Shown in pieces: positions 1-8,359 of a stretch of DNA of 64,000 nucleotides; the stretch's first letter is position 1, and every line of letters begins with the position of its first letter. The notes under the pieces were generated by a model that saw only the letters and a list, made by a program, of their open reading frames with translations, did not search any database and was not told the DNA's origin. This stretch comes from Streptomyces albofaciens JCM 4342 (lineage in GTDB: Bacteria > Actinomycetota > Actinomycetes > Streptomycetales > Streptomycetaceae). The stretch covers positions 2,356,001 through 2,420,000 of the forward strand of contig NZ_PDCM01000002.1 in assembly GCF_008634025.1 (NCBI RefSeq), written 5' to 3'. A program made the translations under genes and the position numbers.

Positions 1-1310
1 ACCGCGCGCTCTTCAGCACCCCCGGGACCAGGTCCTTCACGGCCGCCGGCTTCCTGGGCCGGATGACGCTGTCGATGGCGAGCATCGGCATCGTCACGAT
101 GGTCTCCCTGATCACCGGACGGTACGGCCTGGCCGGCGCGCTGGCCGCGACCGTCGCGCTGGCCTCGGCGGTGCTCAGCCCGCAGGTCTCCCGGCTGGTG
201 GACCGGCACGGCCAGCGCCGGGTGCTGCGCCCGGTCACGCTGATCTCGGCGGCGGCCATGGCGGGCCTGCTGGTGAGCGCGCAGCAGGGCTGGCCGGACT
301 GGACGCTGTTCGTCTTCACCGCCTGCTCGGGCTGTGTGCCGAGCGTCGGCGCGATGGTCCGCGCCCGCTGGGCCTCCGTCCACCAGGACGCGCCGCGGCT
401 GCTGCACACCGCGTACTCCTGGGAGTCGATCGTCGACGAGGTGTGCTTCATCATCGGGCCGATCCTCTCCATCGGCCTGTGCACCTCCTGGTTCCCCGAG
501 GCGGGCCCGCTGCTCGCGACGGTCTTCCTGGTGGCCGGGGTCTTCTGGCTGACGGCGCAGCGCGCGACCGAGCCGCCGCCGCATCCGCGCGAACACCACG
601 GCAGAAGCTCGGCGTTGCGCTCGCGCGGCCTCCAGGTGCTGGTGGTCACCTTCGTGGCGACCGGTGCCATCTTCGGTGCGATCGACGTGGTGACGCTGGC
701 GTTCGCCGAGGAGCAGGGCCACCAGGGCGCCGCCAGCCTGGTGCTGGCGACCTACGCGCTCGGCTCGTGCACCGCCGGCGTGGTCTTCGGCATGCTGCAC
801 TTCAAGGGCCCGGCCGCCCACCGGTGGCTGGTGGGTGTGTGTGCGATGGCCGTGAGTATGATCCCGCTCCAACTGGTCGGGAACCTGCCGCTCCTGGCCG
901 TGGCGCTCTTCTTCGCGGGCCTGGCCATCGCGCCGACGATGGTGACCACCATGGCCCTCGTCGAGCAGCACGTACCGCGCGCGAACCTGACCGAGGGCAT
1001 GACCTGGACCAGCACCGGGCTCGCGGTCGGGGTGGCGCTCGGCTCGTCGGCCGCCGGCTCGGTGGTGGACGCGGCCGGGGCCGGGCGCGGCTACCTGGTG
1101 CCGGCCGTGGCGGGGGCGCTCGCGGCGGCGGTGGCGTTCCTCGGGTACCGCCGGCTGCGGCCGGCGCCGCAGCGGGAGGGGACGGGCGCAGATGGCCGAG
1201 GCACACAGGACGACCGGCAGGACGGACACGGGGGCGCGGACGGGGCCGGTCCGGACGGCGCGGGCCGCCCGGACGGCACGGGGGAGGACGCCCCGGCCCG
1301 CCTGGCGTAA
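1..1310 (+). CDS. MFS transporter, 5' end cut by the window
   Basis: This is probably a 12-segment major facilitator family permease or drug exporter of the cytoplasmic membrane. The frame is already open at base 3, and about 20 residues precede the first in-frame ATG at 63, so the true start lies left of the window. The visible 435 residues are mostly hydrophobic segments joined by short basic loops, and a loop reading DRHGQRRVLRP fits the MFS loop 2-3 motif. The last ~45 residues are a Gly/Asp-rich hydrophilic tail that overlaps the start of the next gene by 119 bases, which is unusually long. The substrate cannot be told from the sequence. Confidence 0.85.
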   Translation, partial: RALFSTPGTRSFTAAGFLGRMTLSMASIGIVTMVSLITGRYGLAGALAATVALASAVLSPQVSRLVDRHGQRRVLRPVTLISAAAMAGLLVSAQQGWPDWTLFVFTACSGCVPSVGAMVRARWASVHQDAPRLLHTAYSWESIVDEVCFIIGPILSIGLCTSWFPEAGPLLATVFLVAGVFWLTAQRATEPPPHPREHHGRSSALRSRGLQVLVVTFVATGAIFGAIDVVTLAFAEEQGHQGAASLVLATYALGSCTAGVVFGMLHFKGPAAHRWLVGVCAMAVSMIPLQLVGNLPLLAVALFFAGLAIAPTMVTTMALVEQHVPRANLTEGMTWTSTGLAVGVALGSSAAGSVVDAAGAGRGYLVPAVAGALAAAVAFLGYRRLRPAPQREGTGADGRGTQDDRQDGHGGADGAGPDGAGRPDGTGEDAPARLA

Positions 1311-2589
1311 CTGGGCGGGCAACGTCACCGTACGGCCGGCGCGCAGCGTCGCACCGGCCTCCACCGAGGAGCTGGCCGCCGCGGTCCGTGCGGCGGCGGC
1401 CGACGGGCTGACGGTCAAGGCGGCCGGCACCGGCCACTCCTTCACCGCGGCCGCCGCCACCGACGGGCTCCTCATCCGGCCCGAGCGCCTGACCGGCATA
1501 CGGAAGGTGGACCCCGCCGCCGGCACCGTGACCGCGGCGGCGGGCACCACGCTCAAGCACCTCAACCAGGCGCTCGCCTCGCACGGCCTGTCGCTGGCCA
1601 ACATGGGCGACGTCATGGAGCAGACGGTCTCCGGCGCGGTGAGCACCGGGACGCACGGCACCGGCCGCGACTCGGCGTCCATCGCCGCGCAGCTCACCGG
1701 GCTCGAACTGGTCACCGCCGACGGCTCGGTGCTCACCTGCTCCGCCACCGAGGACCCGGAGGTCTTCGCGGCGGCCCGGGTGGGGCTGGGCGCCCTGGGC
1801 GTGATCAGCTCCGTCACCTTCGCCGTGCAGCCGCAGTTCTGGCTGACGGCCCGCGAGGAGCCGATGTCCTTCGCGCGGGTGACGGCCGAGTTCGACCAGC
1901 TCGTGGCCGAGAACGAGCACTTCGAGTTCTACTGGTTCCCGCACACCGGCAACTGCAACACCAAGCGCAACAACCGCAGCCTGGGCCCCGCCGCCCCGCT
2001 CGGCCGGCTCAGCGGCTGGATCGACGACGAACTGCTCTCCAACGGGGTCTTCGGCGCCGCGTGCGCCGTCGGCCGGGCGGTGCCCGCCGCCGTTCCGGGC
2101 ATCGCCCGCCTCTCCAGCCGCGCGCTGTCGGCCCGTACGTACACCGACATCCCGTACAAGGTCTTCACCAGCCCGCGCCGGGTGCGCTTCATGGAGATGG
2201 AGTACGCGCTGCCGCGGGAGGCCGCCGTCGGGGCGCTGCGCGAACTGCGGGCGCTGGTGGAGCGCTCGGACTTCCGGGTGAGCTTCCCGGTGGAGGTGCG
2301 CACCGCGCCGGCCGACGACATCCCGCTGTCCACCGCCTCCGGGCGGGACACCGCTTACCTCGCCGTGCACATGTACCGGGGGACGCCGTACCGGGCGTAC
2401 TTCAGCGCGGCCGAGCGGATCATGACGGCGCACGGCGGCCGACCGCACTGGGGGAAGCTGCACAGCCGCGACGCCGCGTACCTTGCGGGCGTCTACCCGC
2501 AATTCGCGGAGTTCACCGCGCTGCGCGACCGGCTGGACCCGGGGCGCCTGTTCACCAACGCCTACCTGCGGCGGGTCCTGGGCTCATGA
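1192..2589 (+). CDS. FAD-linked oxidase (D-arabinono-1,4-lactone/alditol oxidase type)
   Basis: A 465-residue flavoprotein oxidase. The N-terminal FAD-binding PCMH-type domain carries AGTGHSFT; in the related alditol oxidase this histidine is the covalent FAD attachment site. The C-terminal substrate domain (ALO family) ends with HWGKLHS and a DPGRLFTNAYL motif typical of aldonolactone and alditol oxidases. It oxidises a sugar lactone or polyol with O2, giving H2O2. The ATG at 1192 is the only credible start and places it 119 bases inside the MFS gene, so the two are probably co-transcribed. The first ~38 residues are Arg/Thr-rich and look poorly conserved. Exact substrate unknown. Confidence 0.85.
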   Translation: MAEAHRTTGRTDTGARTGPVRTARAARTARGRTPRPAWRNWAGNVTVRPARSVAPASTEELAAAVRAAAADGLTVKAAGTGHSFTAAAATDGLLIRPERLTGIRKVDPAAGTVTAAAGTTLKHLNQALASHGLSLANMGDVMEQTVSGAVSTGTHGTGRDSASIAAQLTGLELVTADGSVLTCSATEDPEVFAAARVGLGALGVISSVTFAVQPQFWLTAREEPMSFARVTAEFDQLVAENEHFEFYWFPHTGNCNTKRNNRSLGPAAPLGRLSGWIDDELLSNGVFGAACAVGRAVPAAVPGIARLSSRALSARTYTDIPYKVFTSPRRVRFMEMEYALPREAAVGALRELRALVERSDFRVSFPVEVRTAPADDIPLSTASGRDTAYLAVHMYRGTPYRAYFSAAERIMTAHGGRPHWGKLHSRDAAYLAGVYPQFAEFTALRDRLDPGRLFTNAYLRRVLGS

Positions 2590-2886
2590 TGCCGGCGGCC
2601 GCTGCGCACAATCCCCCGGACGACTGAAGCGCTCAGCCGGCCTAACGTCCTGGACGGATGAACGGGCCGGCCGCTCCACGGGCCCGGCAGCACGGCGGCC
2701 CGGACCCGGCGTGCTGCCGGGTCCGGGCCGGTCGGCCGCCGCCCGCGCGGGGCGGCGGTTCCGTTCTCGGCGCCAAAGGGATTCGGTCCCGTCGGGCCAC
2801 CGAATTCCGTCCTCGTACCGAAGGGGATTGGGTCCTCGCGCGGGGCGGCATTTAGTCCCGCGCGGGCGCGGATTTCCGTACCGCGT
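2590..2886. other. Convergent intergenic stretch with degenerate repeats
   Basis: No gene is supported here between the convergent oxidase and membrane-protein genes. It holds the hairpin listed separately, followed at about 2755-2880 by imperfectly repeated words such as GATTCGGTCC and GATTGGGTCC. Short open frames are repeat-derived and lack start signals. Confidence 0.5.
2683..2721. terminator. Hairpin between convergent genes
   Basis: CCCGGCAGCACG at 2683-2694 pairs perfectly with CGTGCTGCCGGG at 2710-2721 around a 15-base loop. There is no T-run, as is common for Streptomyces terminators. Its place between two convergent genes fits bidirectional termination. Confidence 0.55.
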
Positions 2887-4023
2887 TCACGAGGATTTCG
2901 GGTCCGGCACCTGCTGTCCGCCGGGCTCCGGCTTGTTCCGGTCGCTCGAATCCCCCTGGGAGCCGTCCTTGGAGTCGTCACCGCCCTTGCCGGTGTCGCC
3001 ACCGGGCTTCGACGGCTGCGGGCTCGGCGGCGGGGTGGGCTCGCCGCTCTGGCCCGCGTCCCGGCTCGGGGTCGGCGTCGGCCGGCCCGTACCGCCGGTG
3101 GTGCCGTCCTTGTCGCGGCCGGTGCCGGCAGAGCCGCTGGGGCCGGGCGACGGGGTGCCGCCGGTGCCGCCCGTCGTGCCGTCACCGTGCGAGGTGCCGG
3201 GCGACGGCGCGTCGGTGGCGGGCGGTGTCCTGTCCTCGGACTTGTGCCCGCCGCCGTTCGTCAGGAGGTTGCCCACGGAGGTGCCCTTGGCGCCGGACGC
3301 GTCCTGTCCGGTCACCAGCTCGACGCAGGTGACGGCGCCCATCGACAGCACGAAGATGGCCAGCGCGGCCAGGGCCGGGCGCTTCCAGCCGCGCAGCCGG
3401 GTGCCGTACGTGGCGGTGCTGACCTCGTCGGGCCGCGGCACCGCGGTGGCCCCGGCCGGGCGGTCGCCGGGACGCGCCTGCCCCAGGGCCACGGTCCGGT
3501 CGTCGAGCCGCGGCACCATCTGCGTCCTGTCGGTCGGCCGGCCTCCCGTTCCGGCCTGCCCGAGGAGCTGCGTGGCGTCCGCGTCGGGCCCGCCGGCCTG
3601 CGGCAGCAGCTGCGTACGGTCCGTGCCGTCGGCCGCGCGCGGGTCCCTGGCGGCGACGGAGGTGACCTCGTCCTCCGCCCCCGAGCGGTCGAAGGTGGGC
3701 AGCACCAGGCCGGTGCCGGATCCGGACCCGGCCCCCGGCGGTCTGCGGCGCACCGAGGAGCGCCGCGGTTTCGGCCGGGTGCCGACCGTCGCGACCTCCT
3801 TGATCTGTTCGCCGGTGCGCCGGAAGAGGTGCTGGAAGATCGAGCCACCGGTGGTGGCCACGACACTCACCACACCCGCGCCGATGATGGTCCCGTACAC
3901 GCCGAGCTGCCCGGCGAGAAACGCGGCGACAGCGGCCGCGAGGGCACTGCCCGCGACCTGAGCCACGCTCAGGTCGAGCCGTTTCTCCTTGTTTTTTGTG
4001 TCGGTATCGCTTTTGTTGTCCAT
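2887..4023 (-). CDS. Membrane protein with Ser/Gly/Pro-rich extracellular tail
   Basis: A 378-residue protein of unknown function. After a charged N-terminus with a Lys/Asp cluster there is a hydrophobic region at about residues 18-50, an Arg-rich linker with a disordered acidic stretch, a single membrane span near the middle (around ALAALAIFVLSMGAVTCVEL), and a long Thr/Gly/Pro/Asp low-complexity tail probably outside the cell. The start MDNKSD at 4023 is preferred because AAAGG stands 6 bases upstream; another ATG at 4053 would add 10 residues but has poor spacing. The layout resembles conserved Streptomyces cell-envelope proteins with no assigned role. It is divergent from sepH. Confidence 0.75.
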   Translation of the reverse strand: MDNKSDTDTKNKEKRLDLSVAQVAGSALAAAVAAFLAGQLGVYGTIIGAGVVSVVATTGGSIFQHLFRRTGEQIKEVATVGTRPKPRRSSVRRRPPGAGSGSGTGLVLPTFDRSGAEDEVTSVAARDPRAADGTDRTQLLPQAGGPDADATQLLGQAGTGGRPTDRTQMVPRLDDRTVALGQARPGDRPAGATAVPRPDEVSTATYGTRLRGWKRPALAALAIFVLSMGAVTCVELVTGQDASGAKGTSVGNLLTNGGGHKSEDRTPPATDAPSPGTSHGDGTTGGTGGTPSPGPSGSAGTGRDKDGTTGGTGRPTPTPSRDAGQSGEPTPPPSPQPSKPGGDTGKGGDDSKDGSQGDSSDRNKPEPGGQQVPDPKSS

Positions 4024-4519
4024 CTCCAGCCTTTGATCGCCCCTTCGATCCATCCTGCACGGACAAGTGACCTATGTGCGAAGCCGGTAGTTCCGATTCT
4101 GCGGATTCTGTGAACCTCGCCACCCGTCACGCGGTGTAGAGAGATCGACAAGGCGACCAACTCCCTTGGCGCAGGTGAACTTCGGCGGCGCGGCGGTCCA
4201 CCTCAGTGGCCCGAATGGAGTACTGTGGCGAGCCCTGGCCCCGGAATCCCGTCCGGCTGCCCGCATACGGGGGAAGGGGCCGGCAGGTGGCACTCACCCC
4301 CGGGTGCCGCCACCGGGCACGGGTGACTGGGAGCAGGAACAGGACATGGTCACTGAGCGTTGCGAACAGGTAACCGTGTCATAACGGCGTTTCTGGGCCA
4401 AGCCTCGACACGCCGGGTAACTCGGCAATGTTGTGGCAGGCTGCACCCGGGCAGGCCACACTCGACTAGCGGAAGCAGCGACGCACGTGACGTCGGCAGG
4501 CACCACCCGGGAGGTCCCC
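4024..4519. promoter_or_regulatory. Divergent intergenic region upstream of sepH
   Basis: About 500 bases without a supported gene. A possible sigma-70-like promoter reading right has TTGCGA at 4360-4365 and TAACGG at 4382-4387 (16-base spacer), about 130 bases before sepH. A small open frame from 4166 exists but has no ribosome-binding site. Confidence 0.3.
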
Positions 4520-5575
4520 ATGCCCGAACTGCGTGTCGTGGCCGTCTCCAACGACGGCACACGGCTGGTGCTCAAAGCTGCGGACAGCACCGAGTACACG
4601 CTTCCGATCGACGAACGGCTGCGCGCCGCGGTCCGCAACGACCGCGCACGGCTCGGCCAGATCGAGATCGAGGTCGAGAGCCACCTGCGTCCGCGGGACA
4701 TCCAGGCGCGTATACGGGCCGGTGCGTCCGCCGAGGAGGTCGCCCAGCTCGCGGGCATCCCGGTCGACCGGGTGCGCCGCTTCGAGGGCCCGGTGCTCGC
4801 CGAGCGCGCGTTCATGGCCGAGCGGGCCCGCAAGACGCCCGTACGCCGCCCCGGGGAGAACACCGGCCCGCAGCTCGGCGAAGCCGTCGCGGAGCGGCTG
4901 CTGCTGCGCGGCGCCGACAAGGACTCGGTGCAGTGGGACTCCTGGCGGCGCGACGACGGCACCTGGGAAGTGCTGCTGGTCTACCGCGTCGCGGCCGAGC
5001 CGCACTCGGCAAGCTGGACGTACGACCCGCCCCGGCGGCTCGTCCAGGCCGTCGACGACGAGGCGCGGGCGCTGATCGGCGAGACCGACGACACCCCGGA
5101 GCCCAGCTTCCCCTTCGTGCCGCGGATCGCGCGGCTGCCGCGCGACCGGCCGCTGGACCGCGCCCTGGACCGCCAGTCGCAGGACCGCGACCGCGACCGT
5201 ACGGGCGGCGAGGACGACGAGCAGGTGCGGGCCGCGGACGGTCCGGGCGAGCGCGACTCGCTCACCAGCCTCCTGGAGGCGGTGCCCAGCTTCCGGGGCG
5301 ACATGGTCGTACCGGAGACGCCGAAGGTGCCGCAGCAGGAGGAGGCGTCCGAGGACGAGGAGCTGGAGGAGCCGGCCGCCCCGGCGGCGAGCGCGGGCGC
5401 GGGATCCGCCTATGCCGACGTGCTCATGCCACGGGCGGTGGCCGGTCACCGCGACCGTCTGACGGGCACCACCGACCGCCAGGCCGAGGCCGACGGCGTC
5501 CGGCCGGGCCGCCGGGCGGCCGTGCCGAGCTGGGACGAGATCGTCTTCGGGACGCGGCGCAAGAAACCGGAATAA
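4520..5575 (+). CDS. sepH: SepH, actinobacterial FtsZ regulator
   Basis: A 351-residue cytoplasmic cell-division protein. The N-terminal ~170 residues form the DUF3071 domain, with a helix-turn-helix-like segment (ASAEEVAQLAGIPVDRVRRF) around residues 75-95. An acidic, disordered linker follows, then the conserved C-terminal motif PSWDEIVFGTRRKKPE. In Streptomyces and mycobacteria SepH binds FtsZ and promotes Z-ring assembly during septation. The start at 4520 has GGGAGG at the right distance; an upstream in-frame ATG at 4433 lacks one. Domain order and C-terminal motif make the assignment firm. Confidence 0.92.
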   Translation: MPELRVVAVSNDGTRLVLKAADSTEYTLPIDERLRAAVRNDRARLGQIEIEVESHLRPRDIQARIRAGASAEEVAQLAGIPVDRVRRFEGPVLAERAFMAERARKTPVRRPGENTGPQLGEAVAERLLLRGADKDSVQWDSWRRDDGTWEVLLVYRVAAEPHSASWTYDPPRRLVQAVDDEARALIGETDDTPEPSFPFVPRIARLPRDRPLDRALDRQSQDRDRDRTGGEDDEQVRAADGPGERDSLTSLLEAVPSFRGDMVVPETPKVPQQEEASEDEELEEPAAPAASAGAGSAYADVLMPRAVAGHRDRLTGTTDRQAEADGVRPGRRAAVPSWDEIVFGTRRKKPE

Positions 5576-5615
5576 GACCGTCCGGCCGGGCGGCGGAGCC
5601 CGGCCGGGACGTCTT
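5574..5615. terminator. Bidirectional terminator hairpin, sepH / rhodanese
   Basis: AAGACCGTCCGGCCGGG (5574-5590) pairs almost perfectly with CCCGGCCGGGACGTCTT (5599-5615) around an 8-base loop. It begins inside the sepH stop codon and lies between convergent genes, so it can serve both. Confidence 0.75.
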
Positions 5616-5624
5616 CGTGAGGTG

Positions 5625-6491
5625 TCAGCCCGGCTGGGCCCCGGTGGCCACCGGGCGGGTCGGGTCCGCCGACCATTCGCTCCACGACCCCACGTACAGC
5701 GCCGCGGGCACCCCCGCGATGGCGAGGGCCAGCACCTCCTGCGCGGCGGAGACACCCGAACCGCAGTAGACGCCGACCTCGGCGTCCGGGGTGGCCCCGA
5801 GGGCGGAGAACCGGTCGGCCAGCTCCGCGGACGGCCGGAACGTACCGTCGGCGGTGAGGTTATCGGTCGTCGGCGCGGACAGCGCGCCCGGGATGTGCCC
5901 GGCGACGCGGTCGATGGGCTCCACCTCGCCGCGGTAGCGCTCACCGGCCCGCGCGTCCAGGAGGACACCCCGCCGGGCCAGGGCCGCCGCCTCGTCCGCC
6001 GTCAGCAGCGGCAGCGCGCCGGGCACCGCGGCGAAGTCGCCGGGCTCCGGGGACGGTACGTCGGTGCTGAGCGCGCCGCCGGACGCGGTCCAGGCGGCCA
6101 GGCCGCCGTCCAGGACGCGTACCGAGGGGTGCCCGGTGTAGCGCAGCATCCACCAGGCGCGCGCCGCCGACCAGCCTCCCCCGGAGCTTCGCCCGGGAGG
6201 TGCTTCCAGACCGCCGTCGTACACGACGACCGGGCGGTTCCCGGAGACCCCGGCGCGGCGCATGGTCTCGGCGAAGGCGTCCAGGTCCGGGAGCGGGTGG
6301 CGGCCGGCCGGGCCCGCGGGGCCCGCGAGCTCGGCGTCCATGTCCACGTAGACCGCGCCGGGTACGTGCCCGGCCTCGTACTCGGGGCGGCCGGGCGGGC
6401 CGCCGAGCCGGTAGCGGACGTCGAGGAGGACCGGCGGCGTCCCGGACGCCAGTTCCTCCGCCAGCTCGGCTGCGGTGATGAGGGGATTCAT
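5625..6491 (-). CDS. Two-domain sulfurtransferase (rhodanese family)
   Basis: A 288-residue thiosulfate or 3-mercaptopyruvate sulfurtransferase. It has two rhodanese domains: an inactive N-terminal one (PVLLDVRYRL, about residues 18-110) and a C-terminal one with the catalytic loop CGSGVSA. The CGSGV form is seen in both thiosulfate and mercaptopyruvate enzymes, so the donor is uncertain. ATG at 6491 is chosen since GAGG lies 9 bases upstream. Between the two domains an in-frame 36-base palindromic insert adds LEAPPGRSSGGG after the VVYDGG motif (see repeat entry). Convergent with sepH. Confidence 0.88.
   Translation of the reverse strand: MNPLITAAELAEELASGTPPVLLDVRYRLGGPPGRPEYEAGHVPGAVYVDMDAELAGPAGPAGRHPLPDLDAFAETMRRAGVSGNRPVVVYDGGLEAPPGRSSGGGWSAARAWWMLRYTGHPSVRVLDGGLAAWTASGGALSTDVPSPEPGDFAAVPGALPLLTADEAAALARRGVLLDARAGERYRGEVEPIDRVAGHIPGALSAPTTDNLTADGTFRPSAELADRFSALGATPDAEVGVYCGSGVSAAQEVLALAIAGVPAALYVGSWSEWSADPTRPVATGAQPG
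6175..6209. repeat. Palindromic insert inside the rhodanese gene
   Basis: CCTCCC at 6175 pairs with GGGAGG at 6195-6200 around a GC-rich loop, followed by TGCTTCCAG. It encodes a Gly/Pro/Ser-rich peptide of 12 residues that interrupts an otherwise regular rhodanese fold between VVYDGG and WSAARAWW. From memory, elements of this kind occur scattered in Streptomyces genomes; I saw no second copy in this window. Confidence 0.5.
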
Positions 6492-6764
6492 GCGGGTCAT
6501 CCTCGCGCAAGGGCGGGCCCGCGCTGAAGGCGGTGTCCGGGCCGGGCGCGGCCGGAACCGCCGGGCTGCCCGCGCGTCCCCGGACGGCAACGTCGCCGAA
6601 ACGGATGTGAAACATCAAATCGGGCATGTTCCCACGGGAACGCGCCGAAGACGGCGCGGCCGGGGCCCGCACCGGATGAGGGGTGCGAGCATCTGCACGG
6701 GACGGCGCACTCGCGCCGGGTCCCCGCACGGCCACCACCCCGATGGTCCGAGGAGAGAGTGACG

Positions 6765-7541
6765 ATGACGACGGAGGCAACGACTCGGCGGACGCCCGGC
6801 GCGCCTTGCTGGGTGAGTCTCATGGTGCACGACCTGGCCGCGACCGAGCAGTTCTACGGCGCGCTGTTCGGCTGGGAGTTCAAACCGGGGCCGCAGCACT
6901 TCGGTCCGTACGTCCGGGCGTATCTGCAGGGGCGGGAGGTGGCCGGGATCGGGGAACTGGCACCCGAACGTCAGCTTCGGGTCGCCTGGACCACGTATCT
7001 CGCGAGTGACGACGCGGACGCGGCGGCCGAGCAGATCCGCTGCTGCGGCGGCACGGTCGCGGTCGGGCCGCTGGACGCGGACGACGAGGCCGGGCGGATG
7101 GCGATCGCCTCCGACCCGCAGGGCGCAATCTTCGGGCTGTGGCAAGGCAAGGAGATGGTGGGCGCGGCGCTGGTCGGGGTGCCCGGCACGCCGGTGTGGA
7201 ACGAGCTGGTGACCCGGGAGACGGATGTCGCCGCCTTCTACCGCGCCGTGTTCGGCTACGAGACCCTCCCGGAAGCGGCGGCCGGTCCCGACTACCTGAC
7301 GCTGCATCTGAAGGACCGGCCGGTGGCGGGCATCCACGGGGTGGGCGACGCGCTGCCGCGCGAGCCGGGGCCGCACTGGGTGACATACTTCGCCACCGCG
7401 GACCTCGATGCCGCGGTGCGTCGGGTGGTGGAGCTGGGCGGCCAGGAGGTCCGGGCGGCCCGGGACAGCGCGTACGGGCGGGTGGCGATGGTGGCCGACC
7501 CGGAGGGGGCGGAGTTCGCCCTCCTCCAGCGGAAGGACTGA
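6765..7541 (+). CDS. VOC-family protein, two tandem domains
   Basis: A 258-residue protein of the vicinal-oxygen-chelate (glyoxalase/bleomycin-resistance) superfamily. It consists of two homologous halves, residues ~12-128 and ~135-258, each with the pattern W(V/N)xL(M/V)(V/T) ... FY(G/R)A(L/V)FG(W/Y)E and ending in DPxGAxFxLxQ. Such tandem VOC proteins often resemble the hydroxylase-associated CFP-30B type; the reaction is unknown. The ATG at 6765 lies 7 bases after AGGAGAG; a GTG at 6759 is also in frame. It stands alone, divergent from the rhodanese gene across 270 bases with no recognised operator. Confidence 0.85.
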   Translation: MTTEATTRRTPGAPCWVSLMVHDLAATEQFYGALFGWEFKPGPQHFGPYVRAYLQGREVAGIGELAPERQLRVAWTTYLASDDADAAAEQIRCCGGTVAVGPLDADDEAGRMAIASDPQGAIFGLWQGKEMVGAALVGVPGTPVWNELVTRETDVAAFYRAVFGYETLPEAAAGPDYLTLHLKDRPVAGIHGVGDALPREPGPHWVTYFATADLDAAVRRVVELGGQEVRAARDSAYGRVAMVADPEGAEFALLQRKD

Positions 7542-7598
7542 GCGGGCGTATACGGGGCGGGCCCCGGCGCGCCCCGTGCCCCGGCCCCGGGGGCCGCG

Positions 7599-8252
7599 CT
7601 ACTTGGCCGTGTCGACCGGCAGCACGTCCGGGGAGAGCGCCGCCGCGTGGGCCGAGGCGGCGGTCTGGCGGCGCCGGTGATGGCGGCGGCAGAGCACCTC
7701 GTATCCGACCTCGGCGGGGGCGCTGTGCACGTCGCCGATGACGACCTGCGCGCCCTCGACGACCATCTGGCCGTCGAGGGTGCGGGCGTTGTGCGTGGCG
7801 CGGGCGCCGCACCAGCACAGGGCCTCGACCTGGAGCACCTCTATCCGGTCGGCCAGTTCCACCAGGCGCTGCGAGCCGGGGAAGAGCTTGCTGCGGAAGT
7901 CGGTGCTGATGCCGAAGGCGAAGACGTCCAGCTCCAGGTCGTCGACGACGCGCGCGAGCTGGTCGATCTGGTCCGGGGCGAGGAACTGCGCCTCGTCGGC
8001 GATGACGTAGTCGACCCGGCCGCCGGAGCTGAGCGTGCCGACGATGTGGGCGTAGAAGTCGGTGTCGTCGGTGGCCTCGACGGCCTCGGTGACCAGGCCG
8101 AGGCGGGAGGAGAGCTTGCCGCGGCCGGCCCGGTCGTCGCGCGCGTAGATCATGCCTTGCAGGCCGCGGGCCGAGCGGTTGTGCTCGATCTGCAGAGCGA
8201 GGGTGCTCTTTCCGCAGTCCATCGTTCCGGAGAAGAACACCAGCTCGGGCAT
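7599..8252 (-). CDS. tdk: Thymidine kinase
   Basis: A 217-residue type II (tetrameric) thymidine kinase: ATP + thymidine to dTMP, in pyrimidine salvage. It has the Walker A motif SGTMDCGKST at residues 8-17, the Walker B-like DEAQF motif near residue 86, and the zinc-ribbon cysteines CWC and CRRHH in the C-terminal half. The last ~20 residues are an Ala/Ser-rich extension. It is convergent with the VOC gene and stands about 100 bases downstream of the phosphodiesterase gene on the same strand, so it may share that operon. Confidence 0.95.
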   Translation of the reverse strand: MPELVFFSGTMDCGKSTLALQIEHNRSARGLQGMIYARDDRAGRGKLSSRLGLVTEAVEATDDTDFYAHIVGTLSSGGRVDYVIADEAQFLAPDQIDQLARVVDDLELDVFAFGISTDFRSKLFPGSQRLVELADRIEVLQVEALCWCGARATHNARTLDGQMVVEGAQVVIGDVHSAPAEVGYEVLCRRHHRRRQTAASAHAAALSPDVLPVDTAK

Positions 8253-8359
8253 GGGAGAACGCGGGCCTTTCGGGCTCGTACGGGTGGGGGGACGGGCGGG
8301 GCACGCGGCGGCGCGCCCCGCCGTGCGGCGGGGTGGGGGCGGGCCCGGGGCCCGTGGGG

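Noticed and set aside
4166..4384. 72-codon rightward frame upstream of sepH
   Set aside because: No ribosome-binding site and no recognised similarity; left as possible leader only.
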